Source: JAHEJJ01 sp965212205
Lineage (GTDB): Bacteria; Bacteroidota; Bacteroidia; Flavobacteriales; Flavobacteriaceae
Length of the DNA: 64,000 bases
Assembly (NCBI GenBank): GCA_965212205.1
Contig: CBDBUX010000001.1
Location: 434,001-498,000 of the forward strand
Reading direction: 5' to 3'
The stretch's first letter is position 1. Each line of letters starts with the position of its first letter. The notes beneath the pieces are model-generated. The model saw only the letters and a program-made list of their open reading frames with translations. It searched no databases and was not told the DNA's origin. This document shows positions 51,236 to 59,550 of this stretch, one piece after another. The translations under genes and the position numbers were made by a program.

Positions 51236-52747
51236 ATGGCAAAGATCACAGGTAAAGTTGCACAGATAATAGGACCGGTTATCGATGTAGAATTCAAGTC
51301 CGGAACCGAACTCCCTCAGATTTACGATTCTCTTGATATTCATCGGGAAGATGGTTCTATACTAGTACTGGAAGTACAGGCCCATATAGGTGAAAATACG
51401 GTGCGTACGGTCTCTATGGATTCTACCGACGGACTTAGTCGGGGTACCGAAGTACTGGCTACCGGAAATGCCATTCAAATGCCGGTAGGTGAGGATATTT
51501 TTGGTCGGCTGTTTAATGTGGTTGGAGATGCGATAGATGGTCTTGGTAATTTGCCTAAGGAAGGAAAAGACGGACTACCGATTCACCGCGAGGCGCCAAA
51601 GTTTGAAGAATTGTCAACTTCTACCGAAGTGCTTTTCACCGGTATTAAAGTTATCGATCTTATTGAACCTTATGCCAAAGGGGGTAAGATTGGATTATTT
51701 GGAGGAGCAGGAGTAGGTAAGACGGTTCTGATCCAGGAGTTGATCAACAACATTGCAAAAGGCCACGGTGGTCTGTCTGTTTTCGCCGGTGTTGGTGAAC
51801 GTACGCGGGAAGGGAACGATCTGTTGAGAGAAATGCTCGAATCTGGAATTATAAAATATGGCGATGATTTCCTTCATTCTATGGAGGAAGGCGGCTGGGA
51901 TCTGAGTAAGGTCGATAAGAAAGTAATGAAGGAGTCTAAAGCCACCTTCGTATTCGGACAGATGAATGAACCTCCTGGAGCAAGGGCACGAGTGGCTCTT
52001 TCGGGCTTAACCATTGCAGAGTACTTCCGGGATGGTGCCGGAGAAGGCCAGGGAAAAGATGTACTTTTCTTTATCGATAACATCTTCCGATTTACCCAGG
52101 CAGGATCTGAGGTTTCCGCCCTTTTGGGTCGTATGCCTTCAGCTGTGGGGTATCAGCCTACACTGGCTACGGAGATGGGTACGATGCAAGAACGGATCAC
52201 CTCAACTAAAAGAGGATCTATTACCTCAGTTCAGGCCGTCTATGTACCTGCGGATGACTTAACAGACCCCGCACCGGCTACTACCTTTGCTCACCTCGAT
52301 GCGACTACCGTTCTTTCGAGAAAAATTGCTGAGTTGGGGATCTATCCCGCAGTGGATCCGCTAGATTCTACCTCACGGATCCTCACCCCTGAAATTCTTG
52401 GGAACGAGCATTATGATTGTGCCCAAAGAGTGATCGAATTACTACAACGATATAAAGAGTTACAGGATATCATTGCTATTCTCGGTATGGAAGAATTATC
52501 GGAAGAGGACAAACTCGCCGTAGGCCGCGCCAGGAGAGTTCAGCGATTCCTAAGCCAACCCTTCCATGTCGCAGAACAATTTACCGGGATACCTGGAGTA
52601 TTCGTAGATATTAAAGACACTATCAAAGGCTTTAATATGATTATGGATGGTGAATTGGATAAGCTGCCCGAATCGGCTTTTAACCTTAAGGGAGGAATAG
52701 AAGAAGCTATCGAGGCAGGTGAAAAAATGCTGGCAGATTCAGAGTAA
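51236..52747 (+). CDS. atpD: F1F0 ATP synthase subunit beta
   Basis: 503 residues; catalytic subunit of the F1 head. Walker A GGAGVGKT is at 156-163 and Walker B is 'VLFFIDNIFRFTQAGSEVSA'; the catalytic Glu lies in 'GVGERTREGNDL', and the family signature is 'PAVDPLDSTSRIL'. The length is slightly above the usual 460-480, as common in Bacteroidota. Only atpC follows (45 bases downstream); the other F1F0 genes are not in the window, so this is the split arrangement seen in Flavobacteriia. A typical -7 box precedes it. Confidence 0.98.
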   Translation: MAKITGKVAQIIGPVIDVEFKSGTELPQIYDSLDIHREDGSILVLEVQAHIGENTVRTVSMDSTDGLSRGTEVLATGNAIQMPVGEDIFGRLFNVVGDAIDGLGNLPKEGKDGLPIHREAPKFEELSTSTEVLFTGIKVIDLIEPYAKGGKIGLFGGAGVGKTVLIQELINNIAKGHGGLSVFAGVGERTREGNDLLREMLESGIIKYGDDFLHSMEEGGWDLSKVDKKVMKESKATFVFGQMNEPPGARARVALSGLTIAEYFRDGAGEGQGKDVLFFIDNIFRFTQAGSEVSALLGRMPSAVGYQPTLATEMGTMQERITSTKRGSITSVQAVYVPADDLTDPAPATTFAHLDATTVLSRKIAELGIYPAVDPLDSTSRILTPEILGNEHYDCAQRVIELLQRYKELQDIIAILGMEELSEEDKLAVGRARRVQRFLSQPFHVAEQFTGIPGVFVDIKDTIKGFNMIMDGELDKLPESAFNLKGGIEEAIEAGEKMLADSE

Positions 52748-52792
52748 ATCTCTGGAAAAGAACCGGCGGTTTGAAAATTCAATTTTAGTAAT

Positions 52793-53071
52793 ATGTTTCT
52801 AGAAATAGTATCCCCGGAAGCCACACTTTTTTCAGGCGATGTCGATTCGGTGACGGTCCCCGGAATCAATGGCGAATTTCAAATGCTTTCGAACCACGCA
52901 CCTATAGTTTCACTCCTTCAGGAAGGGGAAGTCAAGATTGAAGGCAATATCGTACTCGAAGAGGAATACGCCGATAGATTTACAAACGATTCTAAAGGAA
53001 AAACTATTCTCGCCATCAATAGTGGAACGGTTGAGATGAAGGACAATAAAGTGATTGTTCTGGCCGATTGA
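52793..53071 (+). CDS. atpC: F1F0 ATP synthase subunit epsilon, short form
   Basis: 92 residues, only the N-terminal beta-sandwich domain: 'MFLEIVSPEATLFSGDVDSV' and 'VPGINGEFQMLSNHAPIVSL' are the family signature. The C-terminal two-helix domain (another 40-50 residues in E. coli), which inhibits ATP hydrolysis, is absent; the frame ends after 'NKVIVLAD'. The next gene is on the other strand 25 bases away, so the missing part has not simply been lost to a frameshift within view. Short epsilon subunits are usual in Flavobacteriia. Confidence 0.93.
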   Translation: MFLEIVSPEATLFSGDVDSVTVPGINGEFQMLSNHAPIVSLLQEGEVKIEGNIVLEEEYADRFTNDSKGKTILAINSGTVEMKDNKVIVLAD

Positions 53072-53096
53072 TGCCAACCCCTGTGTACTGCAGAGC

Positions 53097-53633
53097 TTAT
53101 AACTTCCATTGAATAAGGTGCCATATACGCCCGGCAGATTCATAGATCAGCAAGTCCTTGAAACCAATGGCGTAATGGGCGTTAAGGGATCTGATGTTCT
53201 CCTGATCAACCTCTGTGATGATCATTTCATAATTGCCCTTTAACTCCGACCTCATAAAACTGTACAGACCTCTGAACACTCCTTTTTTCCTATACGGCTT
53301 ATCTATACATATTTGTCCCATAATCATATAGGTGCTATTTTTTTGGATGAGTTTTCCAACTCTGCTGAACATCGGCCTCAGGATTTCGATCTCATCTGCA
53401 AAAACCGGATGCATACATAGCGCATATCCAATTAGTTCATCATCCTTTTTCGCTATGATATGCGGGCATTTTTCATGCATCCTGCTAAGTATATCTACTG
53501 TGTGATGTACTGTTAAGAAGCCTTCGGTATCAGACTCTTCAGGGTCAACACGAGATTTTAGGTTTCTAAGCTGGAGATCTAATATCTTTTGCATTTGATC
53601 AGCAGAGACCGATCTTTCATAAAGGACATCCAT
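53097..53633 (-). CDS. GNAT family N-acetyltransferase
   Basis: 178 residues from the ATG at 53633; a longer frame to 53759 would overlap the bioF start and adds unlike sequence. The GNAT fold shows 'IIAKKDDELIGYALCMHP' (beta-4), the acetyl-CoA motif 'MGQICIDKPYRKKGVFRGLY' (QxxGxG/A variant 'RKKGVF') and 'IITEVDQENIRSLNAHYAIG' (the 'NxxAxxxYxxxGF' motif). Substrate unknown. It is divergent from bioF with 65 bases between. Confidence 0.85.
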   Translation of the reverse strand: MDVLYERSVSADQMQKILDLQLRNLKSRVDPEESDTEGFLTVHHTVDILSRMHEKCPHIIAKKDDELIGYALCMHPVFADEIEILRPMFSRVGKLIQKNSTYMIMGQICIDKPYRKKGVFRGLYSFMRSELKGNYEMIITEVDQENIRSLNAHYAIGFKDLLIYESAGRIWHLIQWKL

Positions 53634-53686
53634 ATTTATGGTGATGCTGATAGTCAACTTCAAGATAATATATATAAAGGATATAC

Positions 53687-53694
53687 TACTTTTG
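53687..53694 (+). promoter_or_regulatory. -7 promoter element of the bioF operon, 4 bases from the start codon
   Basis: TACTTTTG, a perfect TAnnTTTG, followed by CCCC and then the bioF ATG at 53699. Transcription would start at or next to the start codon. I see no BirA-type TTGTAAAC palindrome here. Confidence 0.6.
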
Positions 53695-53698
53695 CCCC

Positions 53699-54868
53699 AT
53701 GCGATCACTACCAGAGAAACTCTTAAAGAAAATGAACCAAAGGGATACCGAGCATGCACTCAGGAAATTGGTAGTTCGAGACGACCATATCGATTTTACC
53801 TCAAATGATTATCTGGGTTTTGCCAGAAGCCCGCGTTTAAATGAGAATATCCACAACCATCTTAAATCGGATAATCACATTTTAAATGGTGCGACCGGAT
53901 CCAGGCTGCTTTCGGGGAATCATTCCCTTAATGAGGAAGTAGAAAGTTATCTGTCTGAATTCTATCATTGCGAGTCCGCTTTGATCTTCAATTCCGGATT
54001 TATGGCCAACCTGGGAGTTTTAGCCTCCATACCTCAGCGAAACGACCTGGTCATTTACGATGAGTATGTACATGCCAGTATCCGCGATGGCCTGGCATTG
54101 GGATTGGCAAAAAGCATGAAGTTCAAACATAACGATCTGCTCGATTTGGAGAAAGTAATCCAAAGAGCCAGGAAAACATGGAATCAGCATTTGGATTGTA
54201 TCTATATCGTTACCGAATCTGTATTTTCCATGGACGGGGATTCACCAGACCTGAAGTCATTGGCAGAATTAAGCCGTGTTGAAAACTGCAGGTTAATAAT
54301 AGATGAAGCACATGCTGTGGGAATATTTGGCCGGCAGGGCAGAGGACTAATCGAAGAACAGGACCTAAACGATCATGTATTTGCCCGAATCGTAACATTT
54401 GGAAAAGCCCTGGGGTGCCATGGGGCTGCAGTACTTGGCAATTCAGACATTATAGACTATCTGGTAAACTTTGCCCGCAGTTTTATCTATACCACGGCAC
54501 TTCCGCCTCATGCCTTGTCCTCCATTTTTATGGCCCATAATCTCCTGGAATCGGAGTTGGGTATTGCTGCCAGGGATAAATTGTTGCAAAACATCTGCAG
54601 GTTTAAGGATATCGTGGTAGAAAACGACCTTGAAAATCGATTTATCCCCAGTAATTCAGCGATACAATCGTGTGTAATTCCGGGCAATACAAAGGTCAAA
54701 AATATTTCAGAAAAATTTATTGGCCAAGGCTACGATCTAAGGCCCATTCTTGCACCCACTGTAGCCCGGGATAGTGAAAGACTGAGATTTTGCCTTCATT
54801 CGTATAATACAGAAACCGAAATAAAGCATGCCTTAAACATTTTATCAGATAGCCTTTTAGATATATGA
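53699..54868 (+). CDS. bioF: 8-amino-7-oxononanoate synthase
   Basis: 389 residues, PLP-dependent alpha-oxoamine synthase that condenses pimeloyl thioester with alanine, the first committed biotin step. Motifs: 'HIDFTSNDYLGFARSPRL', 'GATGSRLLSGNHSLNEEVES', 'YDEYVHASIRDGLALG', 'IIDEAHAVGIFGRQGRGL' and the PLP lysine Lys236 in 'TFGKALGCHGAA'. Related enzymes (glycine C-acetyltransferase, serine palmitoyltransferase) share the fold, but bioD, bioA and bioB nearby settle the assignment. The start at 53699 is kept over Met12 because homology extends through 'LPEKLLKKMNQRDTEHALRK'. It overlaps the next gene by 4 bases. Confidence 0.94.
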   Translation: MRSLPEKLLKKMNQRDTEHALRKLVVRDDHIDFTSNDYLGFARSPRLNENIHNHLKSDNHILNGATGSRLLSGNHSLNEEVESYLSEFYHCESALIFNSGFMANLGVLASIPQRNDLVIYDEYVHASIRDGLALGLAKSMKFKHNDLLDLEKVIQRARKTWNQHLDCIYIVTESVFSMDGDSPDLKSLAELSRVENCRLIIDEAHAVGIFGRQGRGLIEEQDLNDHVFARIVTFGKALGCHGAAVLGNSDIIDYLVNFARSFIYTTALPPHALSSIFMAHNLLESELGIAARDKLLQNICRFKDIVVENDLENRFIPSNSAIQSCVIPGNTKVKNISEKFIGQGYDLRPILAPTVARDSERLRFCLHSYNTETEIKHALNILSDSLLDI

Positions 54869-55254
54869 AGCAAGAATTTTATACTCTGGGTGCATTCGAA
54901 TATGTAGCCGATGCGCAAGTGATCAAAGCTAAACTCGAATCGGAAGGGATCCCCGTTTTCCTTAAAGATGAGCATACATTAAATACAGATCCCCTTATCA
55001 GTTCTGCCATAGGCGGGGTAAAACTGCAGGTGTATACTGCAGACAAGGAGAAGGCTGCTGCAATCTATAATAAAATTAGGTCGTACGCGGTCGATGCGCA
55101 TGGCCAGCACGTGGTTTGTCCGAATTGTAAGGTGGCCAGATCTGAAGTATACTACAGTAGAAAAGGGTTGATTTATAAACTATTTCCCTTCCTCGAGCCA
55201 AAAAAATATCGCTGTTTAAATTGTGAAATGATCACAAGACCTCAAAGGAAATGA
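54865..55254 (+). CDS. DUF2007 domain protein with C-terminal zinc ribbon, within the biotin operon
   Basis: 129 residues. The N-terminal half (about 5-72) is DUF2007-like ('YTLGAFEYVADAQVIKAKLE', 'GIPVFLKDEHTL', 'IGGVKLQVYTADKEKAAAIY'), a PII-like small fold thought to be a signal-transducing or protein-contact domain. The C-terminal half has two CxxC pairs ('VVCPNCKV' and 'YRCLNCEM') that should bind zinc. The gene overlaps bioF by 4 bases and bioD by 4 bases (ATGA both times), so all three are translationally coupled. No biotin role is established for the family; the placement suggests one. Confidence 0.8.
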   Translation: MKQEFYTLGAFEYVADAQVIKAKLESEGIPVFLKDEHTLNTDPLISSAIGGVKLQVYTADKEKAAAIYNKIRSYAVDAHGQHVVCPNCKVARSEVYYSRKGLIYKLFPFLEPKKYRCLNCEMITRPQRK

Positions 55255-55868
55255 AAAGGATCTTTATCACTGGAATATCCACAGAAGTAGGAAAGACCAT
55301 CGCTGCTTCGATTGTCGTGGAGGCACTGGAAGCTGATTACTGGAAACCTGTGCAGGCAGGAGACCTAGAATCCGGTGATCCAAGGAAGGTTGCTTCACTG
55401 ATCAGTAATCCCCGGAGTGTTGTACACCCCTGCAGTTATGAACTCAGATTACCAATGAGCCCTCATGCCGCGGCCGAACTCGATGGAGTCCGGATAGATA
55501 CTCATAAAATTATAGAACCCTTTACTTCTAACCACCTTGTCATTGAAGGGGCAGGCGGACTTTTGGTGCCGCTTAATGAAAAGGATACTATATTAGACCT
55601 TATCCAGCCCGGGTACAAGGTGATCCTGGTCTCGCGCCATTATCTGGGGAGTATTAATCATACTTTACTAAGCCTGCAGGCTTTAGAACAAAGGGGATTA
55701 GAGGTGTTTATTCTTTTCAGTGGTGATGAACATCGGACTACAGAAGAGATCATTTCTCAAAAGACCAATATACCCGTGCTGGGGCGTATTGATGAAGAAG
55801 AAAGCTTTGATAAGGAGAAGATTCGGTATTATGCCAGAAGGTTTAAGGAGAATATGAAATCACTCTAA
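55251..55868 (+). CDS. bioD: Dethiobiotin synthetase
   Basis: 205 residues; closes the ureido ring of dethiobiotin using CO2 and ATP. Walker A-like P-loop GISTEVGKT (8-16); 'YWKPVQAGDLESGDP' carries the substrate-binding Lys; 'MSPHAAAELDGVRID' and 'LVIEGAGGLLVPLNEKDTIL' are family signatures. The gene follows the DUF2007 gene with a 4-base overlap and its 3' end overlaps the convergent GT39 gene by 9 bases, so the bioF-DUF2007-bioD transcript reads into antisense of that gene unless terminated. Confidence 0.95.
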   Translation: MKRIFITGISTEVGKTIAASIVVEALEADYWKPVQAGDLESGDPRKVASLISNPRSVVHPCSYELRLPMSPHAAAELDGVRIDTHKIIEPFTSNHLVIEGAGGLLVPLNEKDTILDLIQPGYKVILVSRHYLGSINHTLLSLQALEQRGLEVFILFSGDEHRTTEEIISQKTNIPVLGRIDEEESFDKEKIRYYARRFKENMKSL

Positions 55869-57374
55869 ACTGATGTAAATATCGGCCTTATCAACCCGAT
55901 CCAGGAGTCTGTATTCCGCACTCAGGATAGAATCAAAATAGACATTCACCTGCTCTTGCTTCTTATCGAAAACATTCCGGTTTGTTCTGGTGATTATAAT
56001 TTTGGGACTAACCTCTTCCATAATAAATTCTACTTCCTCCAGCGCTGTTGTCCTATCTGGGTTATAAAATGGAAACATTTCAGATTTGCAAATATTGCTG
56101 GGATGGGTAGCTGTTTTTGTCGGCGGATATTTATCCATGACCCAATATCCGATATGGTAACCCAGAAAAAGAGTTTTTTCATTATCCAGGCCTTTTTCAG
56201 TTAAATAGGCCGGAACAGTAAATCCTTCACCATTATAGAAAGTACCCTTTTGATTTTTGTTTTTCAGGATATTGATATATTCCAGATAAGATTCCACAGG
56301 TAGCAATAGCACGACCCCGAATATCCATGGGATCGCTTTTTTACCGATTCTGCCAAGATTTTTGGCTAATACCAAGGCGACCACTATCAGTAAAGGCGGA
56401 TAAAGCTGAATGAGATAATGACTGTTTATTCTTCCCCCCTTTAAAAAAGAAAACAACAACCCTATGATAGTGACTACCAAAACGGCATTTTCTACTTTTT
56501 TCAGAGGCAGACGACCGGATCGCCACCCCCATAGAACAAACAGTAGGATCGGCAGACAAAGACCGACCAATGCCAGAGCAGAGGTGCGTCCTGCTTCTGT
56601 ATAGGCAAGCGGGGCCAATATAACCGAATCCCACCACAGCTGGGTTTTTCCGGTCAGATAATAGGGTAGTAAAGTAAGGAGTACGATGGCCAGGGCTGAA
56701 ATGGAGAGCAAGCACATTTTGGTAAGAGATACAACTATCCCTTCATCTTTATAATATCGGAATAGTAGATATATTCCGAGTAAAAGTATAGGGAAGGCGA
56801 TGCTTATTTTAACCATTAGTGCAATCCCAAGAGTTATGCCAGCAAGACCAATCCGGTATTTATTCCGACTGATAAGGAGTAAGTAAAGCGCTGCCATAAA
56901 AAATGTCATTAGGATATGTTCAGACATTACACCCTGGATACTGCCAAACATACTTTGTAAAATAACACATCCGATACCGCCGAAAAGAGCTGCTTGACGG
57001 TTGCTCAGTTTCAAGGTGATCTTATAGGTGAAGAAAGCCGTGAGGGCCACCAAAAGTGCACCGATAAGCCTGATCGCCAGGAAGCTTTTGCCGAATAAAT
57101 AAATGCTGGAAGCAAAGAAGAGAAACGTGAGTGGGGGTTTAATATCCCATAAAAAGGTATATGGAAGAAACCCATCGACCCATGCTTGCCCCATCAATAT
57201 AAATGTGCTTTCATCACGATCGATATAATCTCTGAAAAAGAATGGCAATCGGATAAAAATACTCAGCAAGGTAAGAAGCAATAAGACACGGCGTTCAGTG
57301 AAGACGCGAAAAGCCTTGTCTGCAGCTATTTTATTATCTTCTTGTGGGACTGACAAATCCTGTTTATTTCCCAT
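55860..57374 (-). CDS. GT39-type polytopic glycosyltransferase (PMT/ArnT-like)
   Basis: About 504 residues from the ATG at 57374 (57395 would add seven). Around ten transmembrane helices are visible in the first 350 residues. The first extracytoplasmic loop has the catalytic acidic motif 'DYIDRDESTF' (Asp/Glu near 52-55) followed by 'WDIKPPLTFLF', as in GT39/GT83 enzymes that use polyprenyl-phosphate sugars as donors to modify proteins or lipid A. A soluble C-terminal domain follows. It is encoded opposite the biotin genes, between bioD and bioA. The GT2 gene on the same strand at 58694 could supply its donor. Confidence 0.85.
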   Translation of the reverse strand: MGNKQDLSVPQEDNKIAADKAFRVFTERRVLLLLTLLSIFIRLPFFFRDYIDRDESTFILMGQAWVDGFLPYTFLWDIKPPLTFLFFASSIYLFGKSFLAIRLIGALLVALTAFFTYKITLKLSNRQAALFGGIGCVILQSMFGSIQGVMSEHILMTFFMAALYLLLISRNKYRIGLAGITLGIALMVKISIAFPILLLGIYLLFRYYKDEGIVVSLTKMCLLSISALAIVLLTLLPYYLTGKTQLWWDSVILAPLAYTEAGRTSALALVGLCLPILLFVLWGWRSGRLPLKKVENAVLVVTIIGLLFSFLKGGRINSHYLIQLYPPLLIVVALVLAKNLGRIGKKAIPWIFGVVLLLPVESYLEYINILKNKNQKGTFYNGEGFTVPAYLTEKGLDNEKTLFLGYHIGYWVMDKYPPTKTATHPSNICKSEMFPFYNPDRTTALEEVEFIMEEVSPKIIITRTNRNVFDKKQEQVNVYFDSILSAEYRLLDRVDKADIYISLE

Positions 57375-57417
57375 CTTTGCAAGATAAAAAAACAATATTC
57401 CATAAAATAAAACTTAG

Positions 57418-58686
57418 TTGAATAAACTTTCGGAAAGAGATCAAAGATATTTGTGGCACCCACTTACCCAGCACAAAACACATCCCGGCATGCTGGGAAT
57501 TACTTCAGCTAGTGGAGTCTACCTCCAATCCGAAGAAGGCCGGAGGTATATCGATGCGATTGCCTCTTGGTACACCTCAATGTATGGACATTGTAACCAG
57601 TACATCACAGATCGGGTCCATGATCAGATGCGGCAACTAGATCAGGTTGTGTTCAGCGGTTTTACACATCGGCCAGCCGTGGAACTGGCCGAAGCACTTA
57701 TAGAACTACTGCCCTCAAATCAGCAAAAATTTTTCTTTTCAGATAATGGGTCTACCTCGGTAGAGGTGGCAATTAAAATAGCGCTTCAATACTATTTTAA
57801 TAAAGGTGAAAAAAGGAATGTTTTGTTAGCATTGGAGGAGGGATTCCACGGGGATACCTTTGGAGCCATGTCGGTTTCTGGCCTCTCTGTCTACAATGGC
57901 GCTTTTGAGGATTTCTTTATCAAAGTGATTCGACTCCCCAGACCTACTCAAGAGAATATCGGAGATGTTTTGAATAAAGCAGCTGTATTGCTCGAGGAAA
58001 ATGCTGTCGCAGGCTTTATATACGAACCCCTGGTTCAGGGAGCGGCCGGTATGAAGTTTATCGCAGCTGATCTTATGGATCCATTGCTCGAGTTGATGAA
58101 AAAATCTGGCGTGATAACCATAGCCGATGAGGTAATGACCGGGTTCGGGAAAACAGGTACTCATTTCGCGTCGGATCAGATGAAACATAAACCAGATTTA
58201 ATATGTCTGTCCAAGGCATTGACAGCCGGACTTTTGCCTATGGGCTTAACCAGTTGTACCCAAGAAATTTTCGATGCTTTTTATAGTGAAGAGATCTCTA
58301 AAGGATTTTTCCATGGTCATACCTATACGGCCAACCCACTTGCGTGTACCGCAGCTTCAGCGGCCCTCGAATTGCTGTTATCCGATGAAATCCAAGCCAG
58401 TATTGGGCGTATCATTAAAATGCACAAAGATTTTGACACCCGGATGAAGCAACACCCAAAAGTAGGTAATAGCCGATATATGGGGGTTATCTATGCACTC
58501 GACCTGGCCGTCTCCATGGAGCGTTATGGAAAGCTGCGCGATACGCTTTATGAGAAGTTCATGGAAAAAGGTGTGTTTTTGAGACCTCTGGGCAATACTA
58601 TCTACATTTTACCACCCTATATAATATCTAATGATCAATTGAACAAGGTCTATCGTAGTATCGAAGAGGTGATCGATTCATTATAG
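57418..58686 (+). CDS. bioA: Adenosylmethionine--8-amino-7-oxononanoate aminotransferase
   Basis: 422 residues, PLP-dependent class III aminotransferase making 7,8-diaminononanoate. The start is a TTG at 57418: the conserved 'RYLWHPLTQHK' (BioA 'HLWHPYTQ') comes within the first 20 residues and the next Met would remove it. Other motifs: 'IDAIASWYTSMYGHCN', 'FFSDNGSTSVEVAIKIAL', 'HGDTFGAMSVSG', 'IADEVMTGFGKTGTHFASD' and the PLP lysine Lys266 in 'CLSKALTAG'. It is separated from bioD by the opposite-strand GT39 gene, so it needs a promoter inside the 43 bases between them. Confidence 0.95.
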   Translation: MNKLSERDQRYLWHPLTQHKTHPGMLGITSASGVYLQSEEGRRYIDAIASWYTSMYGHCNQYITDRVHDQMRQLDQVVFSGFTHRPAVELAEALIELLPSNQQKFFFSDNGSTSVEVAIKIALQYYFNKGEKRNVLLALEEGFHGDTFGAMSVSGLSVYNGAFEDFFIKVIRLPRPTQENIGDVLNKAAVLLEENAVAGFIYEPLVQGAAGMKFIAADLMDPLLELMKKSGVITIADEVMTGFGKTGTHFASDQMKHKPDLICLSKALTAGLLPMGLTSCTQEIFDAFYSEEISKGFFHGHTYTANPLACTAASAALELLLSDEIQASIGRIIKMHKDFDTRMKQHPKVGNSRYMGVIYALDLAVSMERYGKLRDTLYEKFMEKGVFLRPLGNTIYILPPYIISNDQLNKVYRSIEEVIDSL

Positions 58687-58693
58687 AGATTAT

Positions 58694-59446
58694 TCAATGG
58701 CGATTCCTAGCCCTTTTTGTATGCGATCGATGGATCAGGTAAAGATCGTACCACAGCCTGAAAAAGTAACTCAATTTTACTTTAGAAGCACCTCGGTCGA
58801 CCCATCTTTTCACCGGCACTTCTTCCATACGTCGTATGGCTTCTTCGCTGCCATAATGATTCAATAAACGGCTAAATAACTCCACATCAAACAACCACTT
58901 AGAAATAAAAGCTTCTTTGAAAAGCAGGGGGCTTAAGTTCGATCTGAATACTTTACAACCGCACTGAGTATCATAAACCTTTAAATCCAAAATGTTGGAG
59001 ATTGCCGTGGCCAATATCCTCCCGATCAGAAACCTGGAAAAGCGTCTGTCCACTACAGACCCGACTTTTAAGATCCGGGAGGCGAATACAAAATCTTTTT
59101 CTCGTAGATAGTCCAGATATGAATAACATTCTTCCAATGAAGTGGCCAGGTCTGCATCCAAATAGGCAATGGCATGTGCGATTTCTTTTTCGAAACAATG
59201 CATAACACCTTTCTGCACGCTGGCCGCCTTACCGGAGTTTTTGAGATTGCTCAGTAAGATGATCTGTTGGGGAAATTCTTCAAACAGTTTATTGAACAAG
59301 TTCTCTGTTTGATCGGTTGACGCATCATTCACAAGGCATAAACAGGCGTCTGGATAGTTCTCTAAAAAGCTTTTGAACTCCTTCGAAGGAAATCTGTCGT
59401 ATTCATTATAGGCAGGAACTACAATAGCGATTTTTGCCTTATTCAT
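58694..59446 (-). CDS. GT2 glycosyltransferase, polyprenyl-phosphate hexose synthase-like
   Basis: 250 residues, soluble GT-A fold. 'IAIVVPAYNEYDRFP' opens the nucleotide-sugar domain; the ND pair (40-41) and the DxD metal motif Asp97-Ala-Asp99 in 'AYLDADLATS' are present; 'SRILKVGSVVDRRFSRFLIG' and 'DLKVYDTQCGCKVFRSN' match the dolichyl-phosphate glucose/mannose synthase (Alg5/DPM1-like) subgroup. There is no membrane anchor, though the C terminus is basic. It likely charges a lipid carrier for the GT39 enzyme encoded 1.3 kb away on the same strand (inference). It sits 8 bases from the convergent bioA. Confidence 0.9.
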   Translation of the reverse strand: MNKAKIAIVVPAYNEYDRFPSKEFKSFLENYPDACLCLVNDASTDQTENLFNKLFEEFPQQIILLSNLKNSGKAASVQKGVMHCFEKEIAHAIAYLDADLATSLEECYSYLDYLREKDFVFASRILKVGSVVDRRFSRFLIGRILATAISNILDLKVYDTQCGCKVFRSNLSPLLFKEAFISKWLFDVELFSRLLNHYGSEEAIRRMEEVPVKRWVDRGASKVKLSYFFRLWYDLYLIHRSHTKRARNRH

Positions 59447-59477
59447 TTCTTAGCGTATTGGCGTGCTGCCTAAAGTA

Positions 59478-59485
59478 CAAATTTA
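59478..59485 (-). promoter_or_regulatory. -7 promoter element of the GT2 gene
   Basis: Minus-strand TAAATTTG, a perfect TAnnTTTG, 31 bases before the ATG at 59446. It lies 53 bases from the divergent -7 box of the beta-ketoacyl synthase gene. Confidence 0.5.
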
Positions 59486-59538
59486 CAGGTTCTGGTTGCT
59501 CCAGGTCATAAAATTATTAGCTGCATATTAAAAAAGTT

Positions 59539-59546
59539 TAGATTTG
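59539..59546 (+). promoter_or_regulatory. -7 promoter element of the beta-ketoacyl synthase gene, 4 bases from the start codon
   Basis: TAGATTTG, a perfect TAnnTTTG, then TGCC and the GTG at 59551. It is the third case in the window with exactly four bases between the box and the start codon. Confidence 0.55.
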
Positions 59547-59550
59547 TGCC

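Noticed and set aside
53634..53698. BirA operator upstream of bioF
   Set aside because: I looked for paired TTGTAAAC/GTTTACAA arms here and before bioB and found none convincing.
53634..53759. Longer N terminus for the GNAT protein (start at 53759)
   Set aside because: It would overlap the bioF start and cover its promoter, and the added residues do not resemble the family.
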